Source: Paenibacillus shirakamiensis (lineage in GTDB: Bacteria; Bacillota; Bacilli; Paenibacillales; Paenibacillaceae). Taken from it: a DNA stretch of 64,000 bases. Each line of letters starts with the position of its first letter. Positions within the stretch are counted from its first letter, which is position 1. The position numbers and the translations under genes are program-made. Positions 46,101-55,800 of this stretch are shown here, in pieces. The notes below the pieces were generated by a model. That model did not search any database. It was not told the DNA's origin and saw nothing but the letters and a program-made list of their open reading frames with translations. Location of the stretch: the NCBI RefSeq assembly GCF_017874255.1, contig NZ_JAGGLD010000001.1:1054001-1118000 (forward strand), given 5' to 3'.

Positions 46101-47231
46101 GTGACCTAGGTTTGTTTTTAGAGAACCGATCGCACAAAATTGCCGTTTGTCCGTATATCTTCGAAAAGCGCGTGTCAGTCCATCGATTTCAATGGGATCA
46201 CCTAGTGAGGTCCCGGTGCCGTGTGCTTCCATATATGTAACGGTCTCCGGATCAATATCCGCATCCTGCCATGCACGTACAATGACATCTTCCTGAGCTA
46301 AGGCGTTCGGGGCCGTAATCCCTACCGAGCTACCATCCTGATTCATTGCACTGCCTTTAATGACAGCATAGATATGGTCGCCATCCTCTTGTGCACGCGA
46401 CAAAGGCTTTAACATTAGCGCAATGACCCCGTCGCCAATGCCCGTTCCGTCTGCGGCATCATCGAAAGTTCGGGCCCGATTGTCGCTAGACTCTATGCCT
46501 AGCCTTATGCCAATATCTAGGGGGAGCAAGTTAATTTTGACACTACCTGCAATAGCTGCTTCGCATTCCCCACTTCGTAACGATTGACAAGCCAAATGAA
46601 CCGCTACCAGCGAGGAGGAGCAAGCGGTGTCCACACTGATTGCTCCTCCTCGCAGGTTAAGCAAATACGAGATTCGGCTCGGAATCATGGAGCTCAGGTT
46701 GCCTGGAGCCGCCATGGACAAAGCATCCGAATCCAGCGTTTCGATAATTCGTTTGTAATCATGAAGCGCATCTGCGTTATAACCGACGAACACGCCTGTA
46801 CGTGATCCATGAAGCGCATCTCCGCCATATCCCGCATGTTCAAGCGCTCCCCATGCCGTCTGCAGGAACAGACGCTGCGCTGGACTCATAAGTGAAGCTT
46901 CCTTAGGCGAAAGTCGAAAAAACGAATAGTCAAAACCTGTAATATCTTCAAGATAGGCGCCGTCAAAAAATGAAACCGAATTGTACCGCTCCTCCACATG
47001 ACGCAAATAAGGTTTCAATTCCTCTTTTCGAACCTGTGGGAATTCACTTACTAGATCCTCACCGTTACGCAGAAGTTCCCAGAAAGCTTCATGCGAGTCT
47101 GCGCGTGGCAGCTTGGCCGATATCCCGACAATGGCAATATCTTTCAGTGATACATTAGATATAGATCCGCCCTTCTTCACCTTCTGATCTGAGGTATCTT
47201 TGTGCATATCCAGCAAATTGAGTTGAAACAT
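37116..47231 (-). CDS. Hybrid trans-AT PKS/NRPS: KS-ACP-C-A-PCP-C-A(Gly)-PCP-C
   Basis: 3371 residues. KS at about 28-455 with Cys203 (DTACSSS), His about 337 (EAHGTGT) and His about 377 (GHLDHAAG). No AT follows: about 460-660 is only the flanking/docking region ending LPTYPFDLHHCWI. ACP Ser about 706 (FFELGGDSI). C at about 790-1220 (HHIASDG), A at 1260-1740, PCP Ser 1775, C with HHIITDG near 1974, A at 2350-2840, PCP Ser 2873, and a last C (HHIITDG near 3069) that ends the protein. No KR, DH, E or TE domain is seen. Codes read by eye: first A DVAYLGGICK (unassigned; hydrophobic/aromatic type ending), second DIVQMGLVWK, close to glycine. The terminal C may release the chain onto an amine. 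Confidence 0.93.
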   Translation of the reverse strand: MFQLNLLDMHKDTSDQKVKKGGSISNVSLKDIAIVGISAKLPRADSHEAFWELLRNGEDLVSEFPQVRKEELKPYLRHVEERYNSVSFFDGAYLEDITGFDYSFFRLSPKEASLMSPAQRLFLQTAWGALEHAGYGGDALHGSRTGVFVGYNADALHDYKRIIETLDSDALSMAAPGNLSSMIPSRISYLLNLRGGAISVDTACSSSLVAVHLACQSLRSGECEAAIAGSVKINLLPLDIGIRLGIESSDNRARTFDDAADGTGIGDGVIALMLKPLSRAQEDGDHIYAVIKGSAMNQDGSSVGITAPNALAQEDVIVRAWQDADIDPETVTYMEAHGTGTSLGDPIEIDGLTRAFRRYTDKRQFCAIGSLKTNLGHLDHAAGIAGLLKAILSLVHKELPPTLHFRSPNRNISFVDSPVYVNDELTSWEIEGSSRRCGVSAFGMSGTNCHIVLEEAPPQLSSNRPNGPELCCLSAHSMSALQELVVRMRDYTFEHNANLSDLCYTLATGRGAHRYRLAIIVHSWEELAETLDMLVGKGLQDNISPNVRFGMVQMDNSTHMRPSAISRELNITLHDISEHYVLGGEMDWNTLYQGQSRLRMPLPTYPFDLHHCWIEESGGGSKPTFFPSMEGDIPEDLRQEMNDTFARWQARLEQNENNMIQHPKRVELTGERSGHIWEQQVADVWGEMLGYHTLPVHAGFFELGGDSIIALKIVNRIGELAGVQIHVADLLTHPDLSSFSEFIEQRLKQNNAAAEPFMKATYDAHEGTQMGNSQLEPLLQAPLQTYYPVTSPQKRMYLQQQTMPEDRSYNLPELLHLDGSLDSDRLESVLQAIVERHETLRTTFHIIDGEIMQYVHDAMPFHLTRMEVTEDTLQDVLQDLFQPFKLDTVPLLRAALLTLNSERHVLFLDMHHIASDGMSAGILLKDLMTLYQGGSLPPLPLQYKDYAVWQQHQPRSLHSENYWREQCQGEWPTLELPTDAPRPPVKSSHGETFDVYVNADVLADVHKLAAESGATPFMVLLSAYYTFLAHYTGAEDIAVGTPIAGRNRREFEAIAGMFTGTIALRAYPCADKPFRIFLSEVKALATGAYAHADYPFEEIVQWVDRRDASRNPLFDTMFIMQNLGLSSTSSEHLSYRHERFAHHTAKYDLMIQAVEENARLRLVVEYNTDLYHKETAERFLRHYVQLLRTITICPDTPLGDIDMLTQEERGYLLTLGRKEADFSAPRCLHECFKEQALAHPDALAVSCGESSLTYLELDRRSDRLALTLQTQGVGRGSVVAVMMERSIPMLTAMLAVMKAGGAYMPVDPHYPEERIVYMLEDSGAKLVCIDGLDSMKSTVCIPSFIQKIDLSDDTVLLAEMEVDRLSLSDPTDPMYVIYTSGSTGQPKGVVVSHLSFYNFGCSLKQFFQDQYGPKDRCLSLTNISFDVSVAELWMPLMYGACTVLYPEPKWLDPRRIAEIITEEQITFAYLPPSLLKEVARCLTESPAALHLDKMLVGVEPILDDTLELYTKLNPSIQIMNGYGPTEATICSTMYPYKPGAYRGAYVPIGGPMHNAEIYILGYGGQLAPIGVAGELYIAGRCLADGYLNNPDLTSERFIPHPYREGHVMYRTGDIAKWLPDGHAMYVARIDQQVKIRGVRIELNEVRSQLLSLPEIEDAIVVVHMQKDEDKELCAYIVTSGQTLSSREWRMKLKEKLPEAMIPSFLMEMDAIPLTPNGKVDRSALPEPIKGMSTQENKTLPTDEMEQRIAVIWREVLGETIEPIGIYDDFFELGGHSLKAAVLASRLQQLTGAVIPLSLLFERTTISEMATWIKEHKEQEGASGTSRSIPKAEPRALYPMSLAQRRQFMMQMLAGDATMYHVPFALRLQGILDIDRLEHAFTELIARHEILRTSFHMIQDEFSQKIHAPYAFKVEVLNHWMDMQEEILSHTELNLSEVTKRMNTFQRPFHLDNLPMLRVGLIELSAKDHLLLLDMHHIITDGVSAGILVKELSQLYAGKDVPELRVQYRDYAVWQMDHSTDQEHEEYWMDIFKGNTSVLQLPTDRPRPMIPSYKGHRHRFRLDKQTTANVRTLARESKTTLYTVLLGAFAALLAKYSGQDDIIVGTPAAGRTHADTQDIIGMFVNTLALRIRPERDKSIGVYIKELHHHVIDALSHQIYPFEALVQGLHIDVDSSRNPLFDVMFILQNMDRVAMDAGGLTFAEIPIDTGTSKFDLTLEAIERDTEIELHFEYATELFQEETVLRLAESYTMLVQQMCISSIRTIGELELLSDSERLQMLAMMRERSLPVQTTHQQGRQARMEIQEDINRTDQQKNALSSSKVTTAWMGYVQAVELQAARTPDAIAIHFGVETVTYAELNERANRLAHTLRARGVGPERIVALMASRSPLLLIAILGVLKAGGAYVAIDPSYPKERVEWMLEDCGEAFLLTEKEYAGFAGRVANEWYLDDPALYGADRGNPESIHRPEHLAYVLYTSGSTGRPKGVMIEHRGLDHFLSGFKKRLPFEKGQGILAMASVSFDIFVVENLLPLTIGMRIVLANEEERGDAHLLQNLIHTHDVDVLQITPSRFKWWMNQCKEKDGLRKLSIVMIGAEPLTKDVLHRLRSATNARLFNLYGPTETTVWTSIQEVTDGEEISIGTPIEGSVMMVLDEDLRLQPQGVTGEICIGGPGVGRGYLSHSEWDVAFVPNPYASGERMYRTGDLGRWLENGQFSYGGRRDFQVKIRGHRIEMGEIEQVLLRHEQVHESVVTAFQEEDGEYALCAYIVVQNVDSSVEGKFDSTLAASLKLQLREYLSEVLPSYMVPTFIVFMDAIPLTPTGKIDRRAFPQPGPTDIHELVLVPLATDTEHKLAEIWKELLGVDSIGAKDNFFELGGHSLKAAGMISRIAERMGIQLPLRDIFSNPTLEGLAEHLDMNGSVTAATIPQQPDSGYYPMSRAQRRQFMMGLILGESTTYHVPFAVHMQGKLDVEKLEEAFRIIIRRHETLRTTFHHEEDEFRQRVHAGSEFTLERNARLRMAAGKLLAEGGDQDLFGGISLLMKRFIRPFNLGSLPLFRAGLITLGEERHLLLLDFHHIITDGVSVSILLHELTHVYGGGHLPELDIQYRDYSVFQEQQMGNEHYQAHERYWLEAFEGELPTLELQKTQPRPEMQHDEGGLINDILTEEKTRKIKAFAQERGTTLYTVLLGAYSMLLSKWSKQEDIIVGTPVAGRNHAQLEGLLGMFVNTVAIRSFPESYRTVSDYLSELHEDVLRALEHQDYPFEDLVHKLGIEQDRSRNPLFDTMFILQNIDRVAYQTGGITFEPLAFDPGVSKFDLTLEAAEQNGKMGLSLEYRTSLLNEEIAMELMKDYMAILHVIVEDGASQKISAVLTKVMN

Positions 47232-47245
47232 GGCGCCCTTCCCTC

Positions 47246-48049
47246 CTAGCTAATCATGGAATAGCCGACTGCCTGTTCTTTTCTCCCCCTATGACGCTTC
47301 CCGTACAGTAAAAACAACACATGAACTACGATTCCAATTCCGCTGACCAAAGTTAACATACCTAACGTACCGGGCGACCAATGCTCTGCCCATTGCAGCA
47401 TAATATACAAAGTTGCGGTGCTACATGCGTGTGCTAGAAGTGACCCCCAAAGTGACTGAGATCCTGCCCGAATAGCTCCATAGACGATGGCGCCTAATGC
47501 TGCAAATGCACCTGTCGTTACATTCATAAATACTGCACCAAATAATAAAGCTTGAAGCAAAACCGTCCATCCCACCGAAAGACGTTGACGTAGTGTATGG
47601 AACAGCATGCCTCTAAAAAGCCATTCCTCAAGCAGTGAGCCCAATATCAAGCTACCCATTACAAAAATAATTAACGACCCACCTGCAACAAAATGGACCA
47701 GATCCGATAGGACGGGAAACGTGGCTTGGATCCAAGGTAGATGGGTGAATGCAGCAATGAACAAGCCGAGCCAGATGCCCGCCCCTGCACTCAATAGGAA
47801 GGCATAGTTGCTTGCAGGAACAAATCCCAAATCGCTCATGGAAATATGTTGCCAGCGTAGTAAGGGTAGATAGACGGCAAGGACGATGATATTTGCTACG
47901 ATCAATACAATGCCGGAATGATTTGTAATCCAGTCTTTTAGCTGAGGATTGCTTATCCCATGGTATAATATCTGATTCACAAGCATCACAACTGCCGCAT
48001 ATATGAACAAATACAACAAGGTATTCCCCGCTATCTTCCATCCCTTCAC
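47246..48049 (-). CDS. CPBP family membrane protein, third of three
   Basis: 267 residues. The frame is open to 48250, but GTG 48049 is chosen: it overlaps the stop of the preceding gene as GTGA and follows AAGGGGG, and the preceding 67 codons would overlap the other gene fully. About eight membrane spans. The CPBP (Abi/Rce1) motif 1 is intact (LLEEWLFRG), and motif 3 retains His (LLAHACST), but the motif 2 position expected to be His reads Phe (LLFGAVFMN). Such proteins are intramembrane proteases or immunity factors beside peptide clusters. It precedes the PKS/NRPS gene by 14 bases. Confidence 0.85.
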   Translation of the reverse strand: MKGWKIAGNTLLYLFIYAAVVMLVNQILYHGISNPQLKDWITNHSGIVLIVANIIVLAVYLPLLRWQHISMSDLGFVPASNYAFLLSAGAGIWLGLFIAAFTHLPWIQATFPVLSDLVHFVAGGSLIIFVMGSLILGSLLEEWLFRGMLFHTLRQRLSVGWTVLLQALLFGAVFMNVTTGAFAALGAIVYGAIRAGSQSLWGSLLAHACSTATLYIMLQWAEHWSPGTLGMLTLVSGIGIVVHVLFLLYGKRHRGRKEQAVGYSMIS

Positions 48050-48855
48050 GCTGAAGTTACCCCCTTGGTCATTACCGGTTCCGAGGCTGAAGGACGATGC
48101 TTCACTGCAAGGAATATGCCCGCAGTAATGATGCCGACAGCTAGAATCATCCAAGCATACATAAGGCTGACCTCCGTTGTCTGTGGACCGTAATGCCACA
48201 ACACATATTGACTTCCCTGACAGGCGATTTGCGCAGTAATAGGCGCCCAAATGGATTTGAACCAGACATATAAAAGTGCAAAAATAACTGCTCCTAAAAA
48301 TCCGTATAACGAAAGAGGGATATCACCTAGAAAAAACAGAGCCCCGTATAATACACCTTGAATGATAATAGCTACCCAGACAGGGAGCACACGTCTGAAC
48401 TCATTCATCAAAATACCTCTAAATAACGTTTCTTTATAAATATTTCCAAGGATAAGGAAGATCAGAAATACGTACCATTCTGCACGATTCAGATAATCGA
48501 ACAATTCGCGGAATTTGTACTTATCCGATGCAATAGCGGGTAATCTGGAGAAGGCAACCGTGAATAGACCCGCTCCAAGTCCAATCCATAAGGCGATGGC
48601 TACAGACTTACCGTTCATCAGACGAAATTGTGCCGCTTTAAAAAGATTTTCTTTGAATAGTAATCTCCAAGCCAACAGCATGAGGGGCAAACCTACCATA
48701 TCGTTAAGAATAATGACGGTTACTGTGTTTCTCTCGAACCAAGTACTTCTTGGATACACATAATCAAAAAACAAGGTCGTCACTGTAAAAAACCACCCAA
48801 AGTACAATCCGATGACTACGGCCACACGGGCCAGCATGATTCCCCAAGCCTTCAA
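48046..48855 (-). CDS. CPBP family membrane protein, second of three (degenerate active site)
   Basis: 269 residues from TTG 48855, set by AAAGGAGG at 8-base spacing; this site is formed by the last codons of the preceding gene (KGG-stop). About eight spans. Motif 1 reads YKETLFRG, so the first Glu of EExxxR is Lys; motif 2 reads VLYGALFFL without His, and motif 3 has Gln in place of His (PITAQIACQ). Peptidase activity is therefore unlikely; an immunity or transport-helper role is more plausible. It is a paralogue of its two neighbours. Confidence 0.85.
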   Translation of the reverse strand: MKAWGIMLARVAVVIGLYFGWFFTVTTLFFDYVYPRSTWFERNTVTVIILNDMVGLPLMLLAWRLLFKENLFKAAQFRLMNGKSVAIALWIGLGAGLFTVAFSRLPAIASDKYKFRELFDYLNRAEWYVFLIFLILGNIYKETLFRGILMNEFRRVLPVWVAIIIQGVLYGALFFLGDIPLSLYGFLGAVIFALLYVWFKSIWAPITAQIACQGSQYVLWHYGPQTTEVSLMYAWMILAVGIITAGIFLAVKHRPSASEPVMTKGVTSA

Positions 48856-48859
48856 ATGA

Positions 48860-49732
48860 CTAACCTCCTTTTGGTGCTGCCGATGGCGTATCTGCCATCC
48901 GTGCTTTAGCTACCCGTATCCAGTCATGGCCTTGATCCGAGGTCCGCCAGACATAGATGGAACCTCCAATTAAGGCCATGAGACAGACTGCTGTAATAAA
49001 GTACAGTACACCTTCATTTAATTTGTCATACCACGCATAGAATCCCGCGTATTTTAGTAAGAAAATGGTACTCATAGCTGTAATCTGAACCAATATAGGA
49101 GCCCACAGGGATCGTGTACGTAAATACAACGATCCATAAATGATTCCTGAACCGATGCTAATTACGGACAAAGCCATACTTGGCTGAAAATAGGCGTAAG
49201 CCGCAGCCTGTAACACTAAAGCTACATATACGGGCATAACTTTGCGAAGTTCACGGAATAGGAGGCCCCTGAATAACAACTCTTCAAACGTAGGACCAAG
49301 TATACCGGCTCCCATAATGACGTAGACTGCGGAGTCTCCCTTGATTAGATCGTCGACCAATGCAGGTACGGATGGAAATAGCTGGGCAATATCGTCAATC
49401 ACGATAAGGCCGATGCTGAATAAGCTTCCAGCCAGTCCCATACCGACCATAAGCCATACTCGCGGGGCACTCAGTCTTCTAAAGCCCGCTACTCGAAAAA
49501 GATTGTTGTCTGCGTGGGGCCATATCCAACCTTTAATTCGAAAAATGAGTAGATACACAAGCGTAATCAAAGTGAACAGAACGGCCATGAACATGGCCTG
49601 ATTTCTACTTAAAAACTTAGCGAAAGACAACGTGACTTCGAAATTGTAAGTCGAGCGAAGCAGATAGAGCAGCGCATAAAAAACGCCGAAATACATAGCA
49701 ATATTTCCTAGCATGGTCCCTACCTTTTTCAC
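48860..49732 (-). CDS. CPBP family membrane protein, first of three (degenerate active site)
   Basis: 290 residues from GTG 49732, with AAAGGAG at 7 bases. About eight spans. Motif 1 is intact (FEELLFRG), but no His is found at motif 2 (AAYAYFQPS) and motif 3 has Gln (PILVQITAM). It follows the 4054-residue synthetase gene by 75 bases and is tightly linked to the next two CPBP genes. CPBP proteins beside bacteriocin genes act in self-immunity or processing; that role here is inferred from position. Confidence 0.85.
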   Translation of the reverse strand: MKKVGTMLGNIAMYFGVFYALLYLLRSTYNFEVTLSFAKFLSRNQAMFMAVLFTLITLVYLLIFRIKGWIWPHADNNLFRVAGFRRLSAPRVWLMVGMGLAGSLFSIGLIVIDDIAQLFPSVPALVDDLIKGDSAVYVIMGAGILGPTFEELLFRGLLFRELRKVMPVYVALVLQAAAYAYFQPSMALSVISIGSGIIYGSLYLRTRSLWAPILVQITAMSTIFLLKYAGFYAWYDKLNEGVLYFITAVCLMALIGGSIYVWRTSDQGHDWIRVAKARMADTPSAAPKGG

Positions 49733-49807
49733 AGGAAATCTCCTTTCTACTTAGACTAGAAAAACCAAAACGCTTTCGTTCTCATGTATTCTATCTCTCG
49801 CCACCAG

Positions 49808-52800
49808 CTAATCCGCTGATATTACACGTCTTGTTGCAAGAAATTGCTCCGTGACATTCGATAACAGTTCCAAATAAGCAGAAGCCCAGTGCATCATGTT
49901 CTCTTTACTTACACGACGGGCATTATACATCCATGCGCCGCTCATCTTGGGTAAGTCGGTTCCACTGAGTGTGGTGCCGCCATCCACATACAACACCATA
50001 TCGAATGTCTCTAACAGTATTTCTTTGTCTCTAAATGGATGCTGGACAGCACCTGCATACAGCGGATATAAAGTAGTTGCTTCGCTGGATTGAACTTGTA
50101 ATCTGATCTGCCGCGCAGAATAACTTTCAGGTACATTCTTTTCCATGGTAGCCTGTTGTACCAGACCCTGCAGGTCACTTACTTCCGCAAAGTCAATCGT
50201 ATTAGGAACGATGAGTCCATTATCTGAAATGCACGGAAGCACAAGCATGGTATCCACTGACTCGCTTCGCCAGAAGTACAGGTAGACAGCATACGCCGCA
50301 GTACTCATGCTCACTGCATAGAAGGAGGCAAGTTCTGACATTCCTTTTGCAACCTTCGGGTCCAGTTGAAATTGAATAGTACCCGTACGTTCAGGGGCAT
50401 AGCCGCTAGGAAGGAATGCATCTGTTAGTGCAATGCCACCCCAGTTCCAATAGGCAAGCTCACGATGTCTTGATTCCAGATAATTCGCCAGAGAAGCAAT
50501 GGTCGGATAGGTGAACAAATCCGTCACACCTAGCGCACCAGGGTATAATGCTTCCAACTGTTGATGCACACGTATTAATAGAAGAGATTCTCCGCCTATA
50601 TCAAAAAATCGATGGTGAATACCGAAATCATTTCTTTGCAATATATCCTGCCATACCGCGGTAATGGCTAATTCGATATCGCTTGTCGCTTCGACCCATG
50701 GCGTGTCCGTATTTACTGCAAGTTCAGGCTCTGGCAACGCCTTACGGTCAATTTTGCCATTTGAAGATAAGGGCAAAGAAGTCAGTTCAATGAATAGAGA
50801 AGGAATCATATACTCAGGTAGACGCTGAGCTGCATATTCTCGTAGTGCTTGATCCCCTGCATATTCGTTACAGGTCATATAAGCACATAAATATTCGCTT
50901 CCGCTAGTAGCGACTTTTTTCAAGACCACGACTTCCGTAATTTGTGGATGACCGAGTAGGACATGTTCAATTTCTCCGCATTCAATACGTTGTCCACGCA
51001 ACTTCACCTGATGGTCCATCCGGCCTAGATATTCAATCGTTCCATCTTGACGCCACCTAGCTAGATCCCCTGTTCGGTACATTCGACCTCCCGCGGCTAG
51101 CGGATGTGGAATAAACTTCTCTTCCGTCAGATCCGTTCGACCCCGATACCCCCTAGCTAACCCTACACCGGATATCCATAGTTCCCCAGCAATCCCGACA
51201 GGCTGAACGTGCATAGTATCGCTTAGAATATGAATGTGAATATTGTCGATCGGCTTACCAATGGGCACTTGATTGGACAAAGAATCGGTTAGACCGTCAT
51301 CCTCTGTGCAATCGTGATAGGACACATCTACTGTCGCTTCGGTTGGGCCGTACAAATTCACAAGCTTAGTACCGAATGGAACGGTAATGCGCTCACGGAA
51401 CCGAAGAACCTGATCTGTTAGCAATGCTTCTCCGCTTGTGAATACATGGTTAAGACTTTCAAGTCTTGTCTCTTCGCGTAGCAAACCTGGATTCTCTAAG
51501 AACAGATGTAGCATGGATGGCACAAAATGCATCGTTGTTACGCCATGCTTAGCTATTGTATTCAAGATTTGTACAGGATCTTTCTCACCACCCGGAGATA
51601 GAAGGACAAGTCTTGCTCCAGCGAAACTCCATAAAAATAGCTCCCATACAGATACATCGAACGTAATCGGGGTCTTTTGCAAAATGACCATATTGTGATC
51701 TAATTCGAATTGATGTTGCATCCAGCCAATCCGGTTAACGACGGAATGATGCTCAATCATGACCCCTTTGGGTTGACCCGTAGATCCAGAAGTATAAAGG
51801 ACATAAGCGAGTGAATGAGCATTGTGCATCTTCTCCACGGGATGAATCGCTTGCTCCTGCGCTAACAGTTCGTGTACATCCATACATTGCCCTATCCGCT
51901 CCAGCGCCTCGGAAGCTTTCCCCTTTGTCAGAACAAGCTTAGCCTCAAAATTGTCTAGCATATAGCGAACTCTCTCCAGCGGGAAGTCCCGTGCAATCGG
52001 CACATAAGCCCCGCCCGCCTTCAGCACGCCATAGATGGCAATCATCATCTCGAGACTACGATCCATCCAAATGGCTACGCAGTCGTCTGGTTCAATACCT
52101 CGCTTCCTGAGTGCATGGGCTAGTCGGTTCGAACGCTGATCTAATTCCGCATAGGTTAATGTTCCTACTTCTGCTACGACCGCAAGAGCATGTGGGGTAA
52201 ATGTGGCTTGCCTTTCCAGATACATCTCTATCGTATCTTCGCATGCATAAGGCGCAAATGTTCGATTGAATGCTTCACTTTGTTCCCTTGCTGCTTCAGG
52301 ATTAAGTAGACTGATTTGTCCAAGCGGCAACATCGGTTCATTTAATACACTATCTATAATTCGCACATACCATTCTGCCAACCTATGAATTCGTTCTTCT
52401 TTGAAAAGCGCAGTAGCATATTCAATCGTCAGACCTGCACCTTGTGAGCCTTTATCCACCACTTCGAAAGTCAGATCGAGCTTGGATACGTGGTTATCCA
52501 CGACTAGTGCTTCAAAATGTAACGTATCTTCACCGAGTGAAGGTACATCTTGTTGCATAACAAACATCGTGTCGAATAATGGATTACGACTTGCATCGCG
52601 CGGCACATCTAGCATGGTTACCATATGTTCAAATGGCAACAGCCCGTTATTCATAGAGGTAATCGTAGTTTTTTTGAGCTGCTCAACAAATGCATAGAAA
52701 GACAGTTCGCTAGAAGGTCTGCTCCGAATAGGTAACGTATTGACAAACATACCTACCAAGGACTCCATGGCGGGATGGAAACGTCCAGCAATAGGTGTAC

Positions 52801-55800
52801 CGACTATGAGGTCATCTTGCCCTGTCATCAAATGCAACAAGGTATGGTATGCTGCCAGCCAAATATGAAAAGGAGTAACGTTCCAACGCGCTGCTGTCAC
52901 TTGAATGCCTTCAGCCAGCCTTGCTGGAATCTGCATCACAAGCTTGGCTCCTTCAAAGCTTTGTTCAAGTGGGCGTACATAATTGGTCGGTAACTGCAAT
53001 AAAGGAAGTGGGCCAGCTAGCTGATGCTTCCAATATTGTTCTTGCCGCTGTCTCGCCTCAGAAGCCATCCATTGTTGCTGCCACACAGCAACATCCTTAT
53101 ATTGAATGTGCAATGGCTCTAACGTATTCCCGCGATACAGTTGCTCGAAATCTCTCGCCATCACAGACATCGACACGCCATCTGTAGCGATGTGATGCAT
53201 ATCTAGCATCAGCGTATGCTGGTTCTCCCCATCCGTCGCAAGGAATGCTCGAAGCAACGGAGCCTTGCGCAGATCGAACGGACGAATGACTGCGCGTGCC
53301 AATGAATTCAGATCATCTGCAGCTTGCACGTGATGTAGGGCGAGTTCGAACGATATCTCTTCCTTAACAAGTTGTATCGGCTTTCCCTCTTCCCAGTCAT
53401 ACCAGGTTCTCAGCGGTTCATGCCGCTCCATCAGTGCCTGAATGGCTCCTTGTAACCTTTCAAAATGGATTGGTCCTTTGAGGCTTAGAGCAAGAGGCAG
53501 ATTGTAAGCAGTAGAATTAGGATAAAGTTGATGTAATACGAACAGCCTATTTTGTGCGAGCGACAATGGATAGTACGGCCGGCTTTCCGCCTGAGTAAGG
53601 ACCGAGGAGGACGTTGACTCCGCATGGTCAATAACTGCTGCCATATCCTTTAGTACGGGAGCATCAAACACATCCTTCATGGAAAATAAGACGCCGTAAT
53701 CCTGTTCAATTAAGCCTGCGAGCTGCGCTGCACGTAAAGAATGTCCACCCATCTGGAAGAAATGGGCTTCTCTGCCTAAGACGACTGTAGAGTCTAACTC
53801 GCTTGCAGAGAGACCGAGCGCTTCTCGCCAAAGTTCACCTAGTCGCTGTTCCGTTAGTCCCTTGAGCCCTTCTCCTTCAGCCGCGGATTCAAAAAACTGA
53901 GGTTGAGGGAGCTTGCTGCGATCTACTTTGCCACTTGTTGTTAGCGGCAACGCATCCATAATTATGAAATACAAAGGAATCATGTAATCCGGTAATTGTG
54001 TCTGAAGTGCGGAACGAATCATCTGCTCCAGATCATCAGTTCCATGTACAGGGACTAGATATGCACAAAGTGCCATGTCCCCGGCAGGGTCGATGACCGT
54101 TGTCACAATCGCGTCGCGAACGGCCGTCTGTATCAATAGGGCCTGTTCAATTTCTCCGCATTCAATGCGAAGTCCACGTAGCTTGAGCTGATGATCGGAA
54201 CGTCCCAGATACTCTATATTCCCATCAGGCAGCCACCGTGCACGATCACCCGTACGATACAATTTCGTACCTGGGGCGAAAGGATTTGGAATAAAACTCT
54301 GCTCCGTCAAATCTGGTCTATTATAATATCCACGGGCTAGACCCACTCCAGCAATACATAGTTCACCAGACACGCCGATGGGTTGCAGATTCATATATTT
54401 ATCTACAATGTAGAGCTGAATATTGTGGATGGGCTTGCCGATAGGAACAAGAGCCCTACTTGAGTCTAAGCAATTGTAATAACTGACATCGACCGTAGCT
54501 TCCGTCGGACCATATAGATTAACAAGTTGAGCTGGGCTGTTACTTCGCTCCATTAGTTCATAGAAACTAGATACATGAGCAGGCTTCAATGCTTCGCCAC
54601 TAGCAAATACATACCTGAGTGATGCTAGCTGATGTCCCTTGCCACGTTCGGCTACATAGGGCACAAACAAATTCAACATCGACGGGACAAAATGCATAAC
54701 GGTGATGGCCTGCTCCTCTATAGTTCGTACCATGACCGCGGGCTCTTTCTCTCCACCAGGCTCTAGCAAATAAAGCGAAGCGCCGGCTATGCTCCACCAG
54801 AATAGTTCCCACACAGATACATCAAAAGTAATGGGTGTCTTTTGCAAGATGACGTCGTGTGCTTCCAACGGATAAGCTACCTGCATCCAGTTCAATCGGT
54901 TGATTACCGCTCGGTGCTCTATCATCACGCCTTTGGGTTTGCCTGTTGAACCTGACGTATATATGACATACGCTAAATGTTCGGGTCCCCCTTGCTGAGG
55001 CATACTGGATTCCTCTTCACTTAAGGGCACCTCCATTTCCGTAGCTGCTACAAGCATATCTAAATCCAGTTGTTCTCCATTAAAAGCAGGTAGCATATCT
55101 AACCACTTCGCCCCTACAAGCATCAGCCTAGATCCGCTATCTTCCAGAATGGCATGGTTCCGTTCGGCTGGATGCTGTGGATCAATGGGTAGGTAAGCTC
55201 CACCTGCCTTCAGCACCGCCATAATGGCAACCATTAAAGATAGGGAACGCTGAGCAACAATCGGCACAATGGTCTCGGTCGTTACTCCCTTACTTCTAAG
55301 TAAGACAGCCATACGGTCGGAGCGACGATGTAGCTGTTCATAGGTTAGAGATCCTTCCGCAGATTTCACAGCGGTGCGGTCTGGCCAACGGCGTGCGGAT
55401 TCGGCGAATCGCTCATGGATGGTCGTGTCTACCGGATAGACATGATCTGTATCATTCCATGAATGAATGGCCTCAGTTTCAGCGGGTGTCGTTATGCTCA
55501 CATCCCCGCAGATCAAGTCTGGATTAGCTGCCGCTTGCTCCAAGATGTATACCAGTTTTTCCGCTAATCGCTTCATGGTTCCACTCAAGAACAGTCCCGT
55601 GTTGTACTCCAGCTCACCCCGCAGACCTCCATCCATGTCATGATACAAATCAAGCTTGAAATCTAGCTTAGACGTGCCATGATTAACAGGTAGAATTTCC
55701 ATCTTCCAACCGTCTCCGCCCACCTCAAGCGTCTCATCTTCGATCTGATTATGAAGAATAAGCATCGTATCAAATAACGGATTCCGGGAAGGATTATGCG

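Noticed and set aside
48050-48250. Upstream 67-codon extension of the third CPBP gene
   Set aside because: It lies fully inside the preceding gene in another frame, is rich in Cys/His/Ser without membrane pattern, and a GTGA-coupled start at 48049 with a ribosome site explains the gene better.
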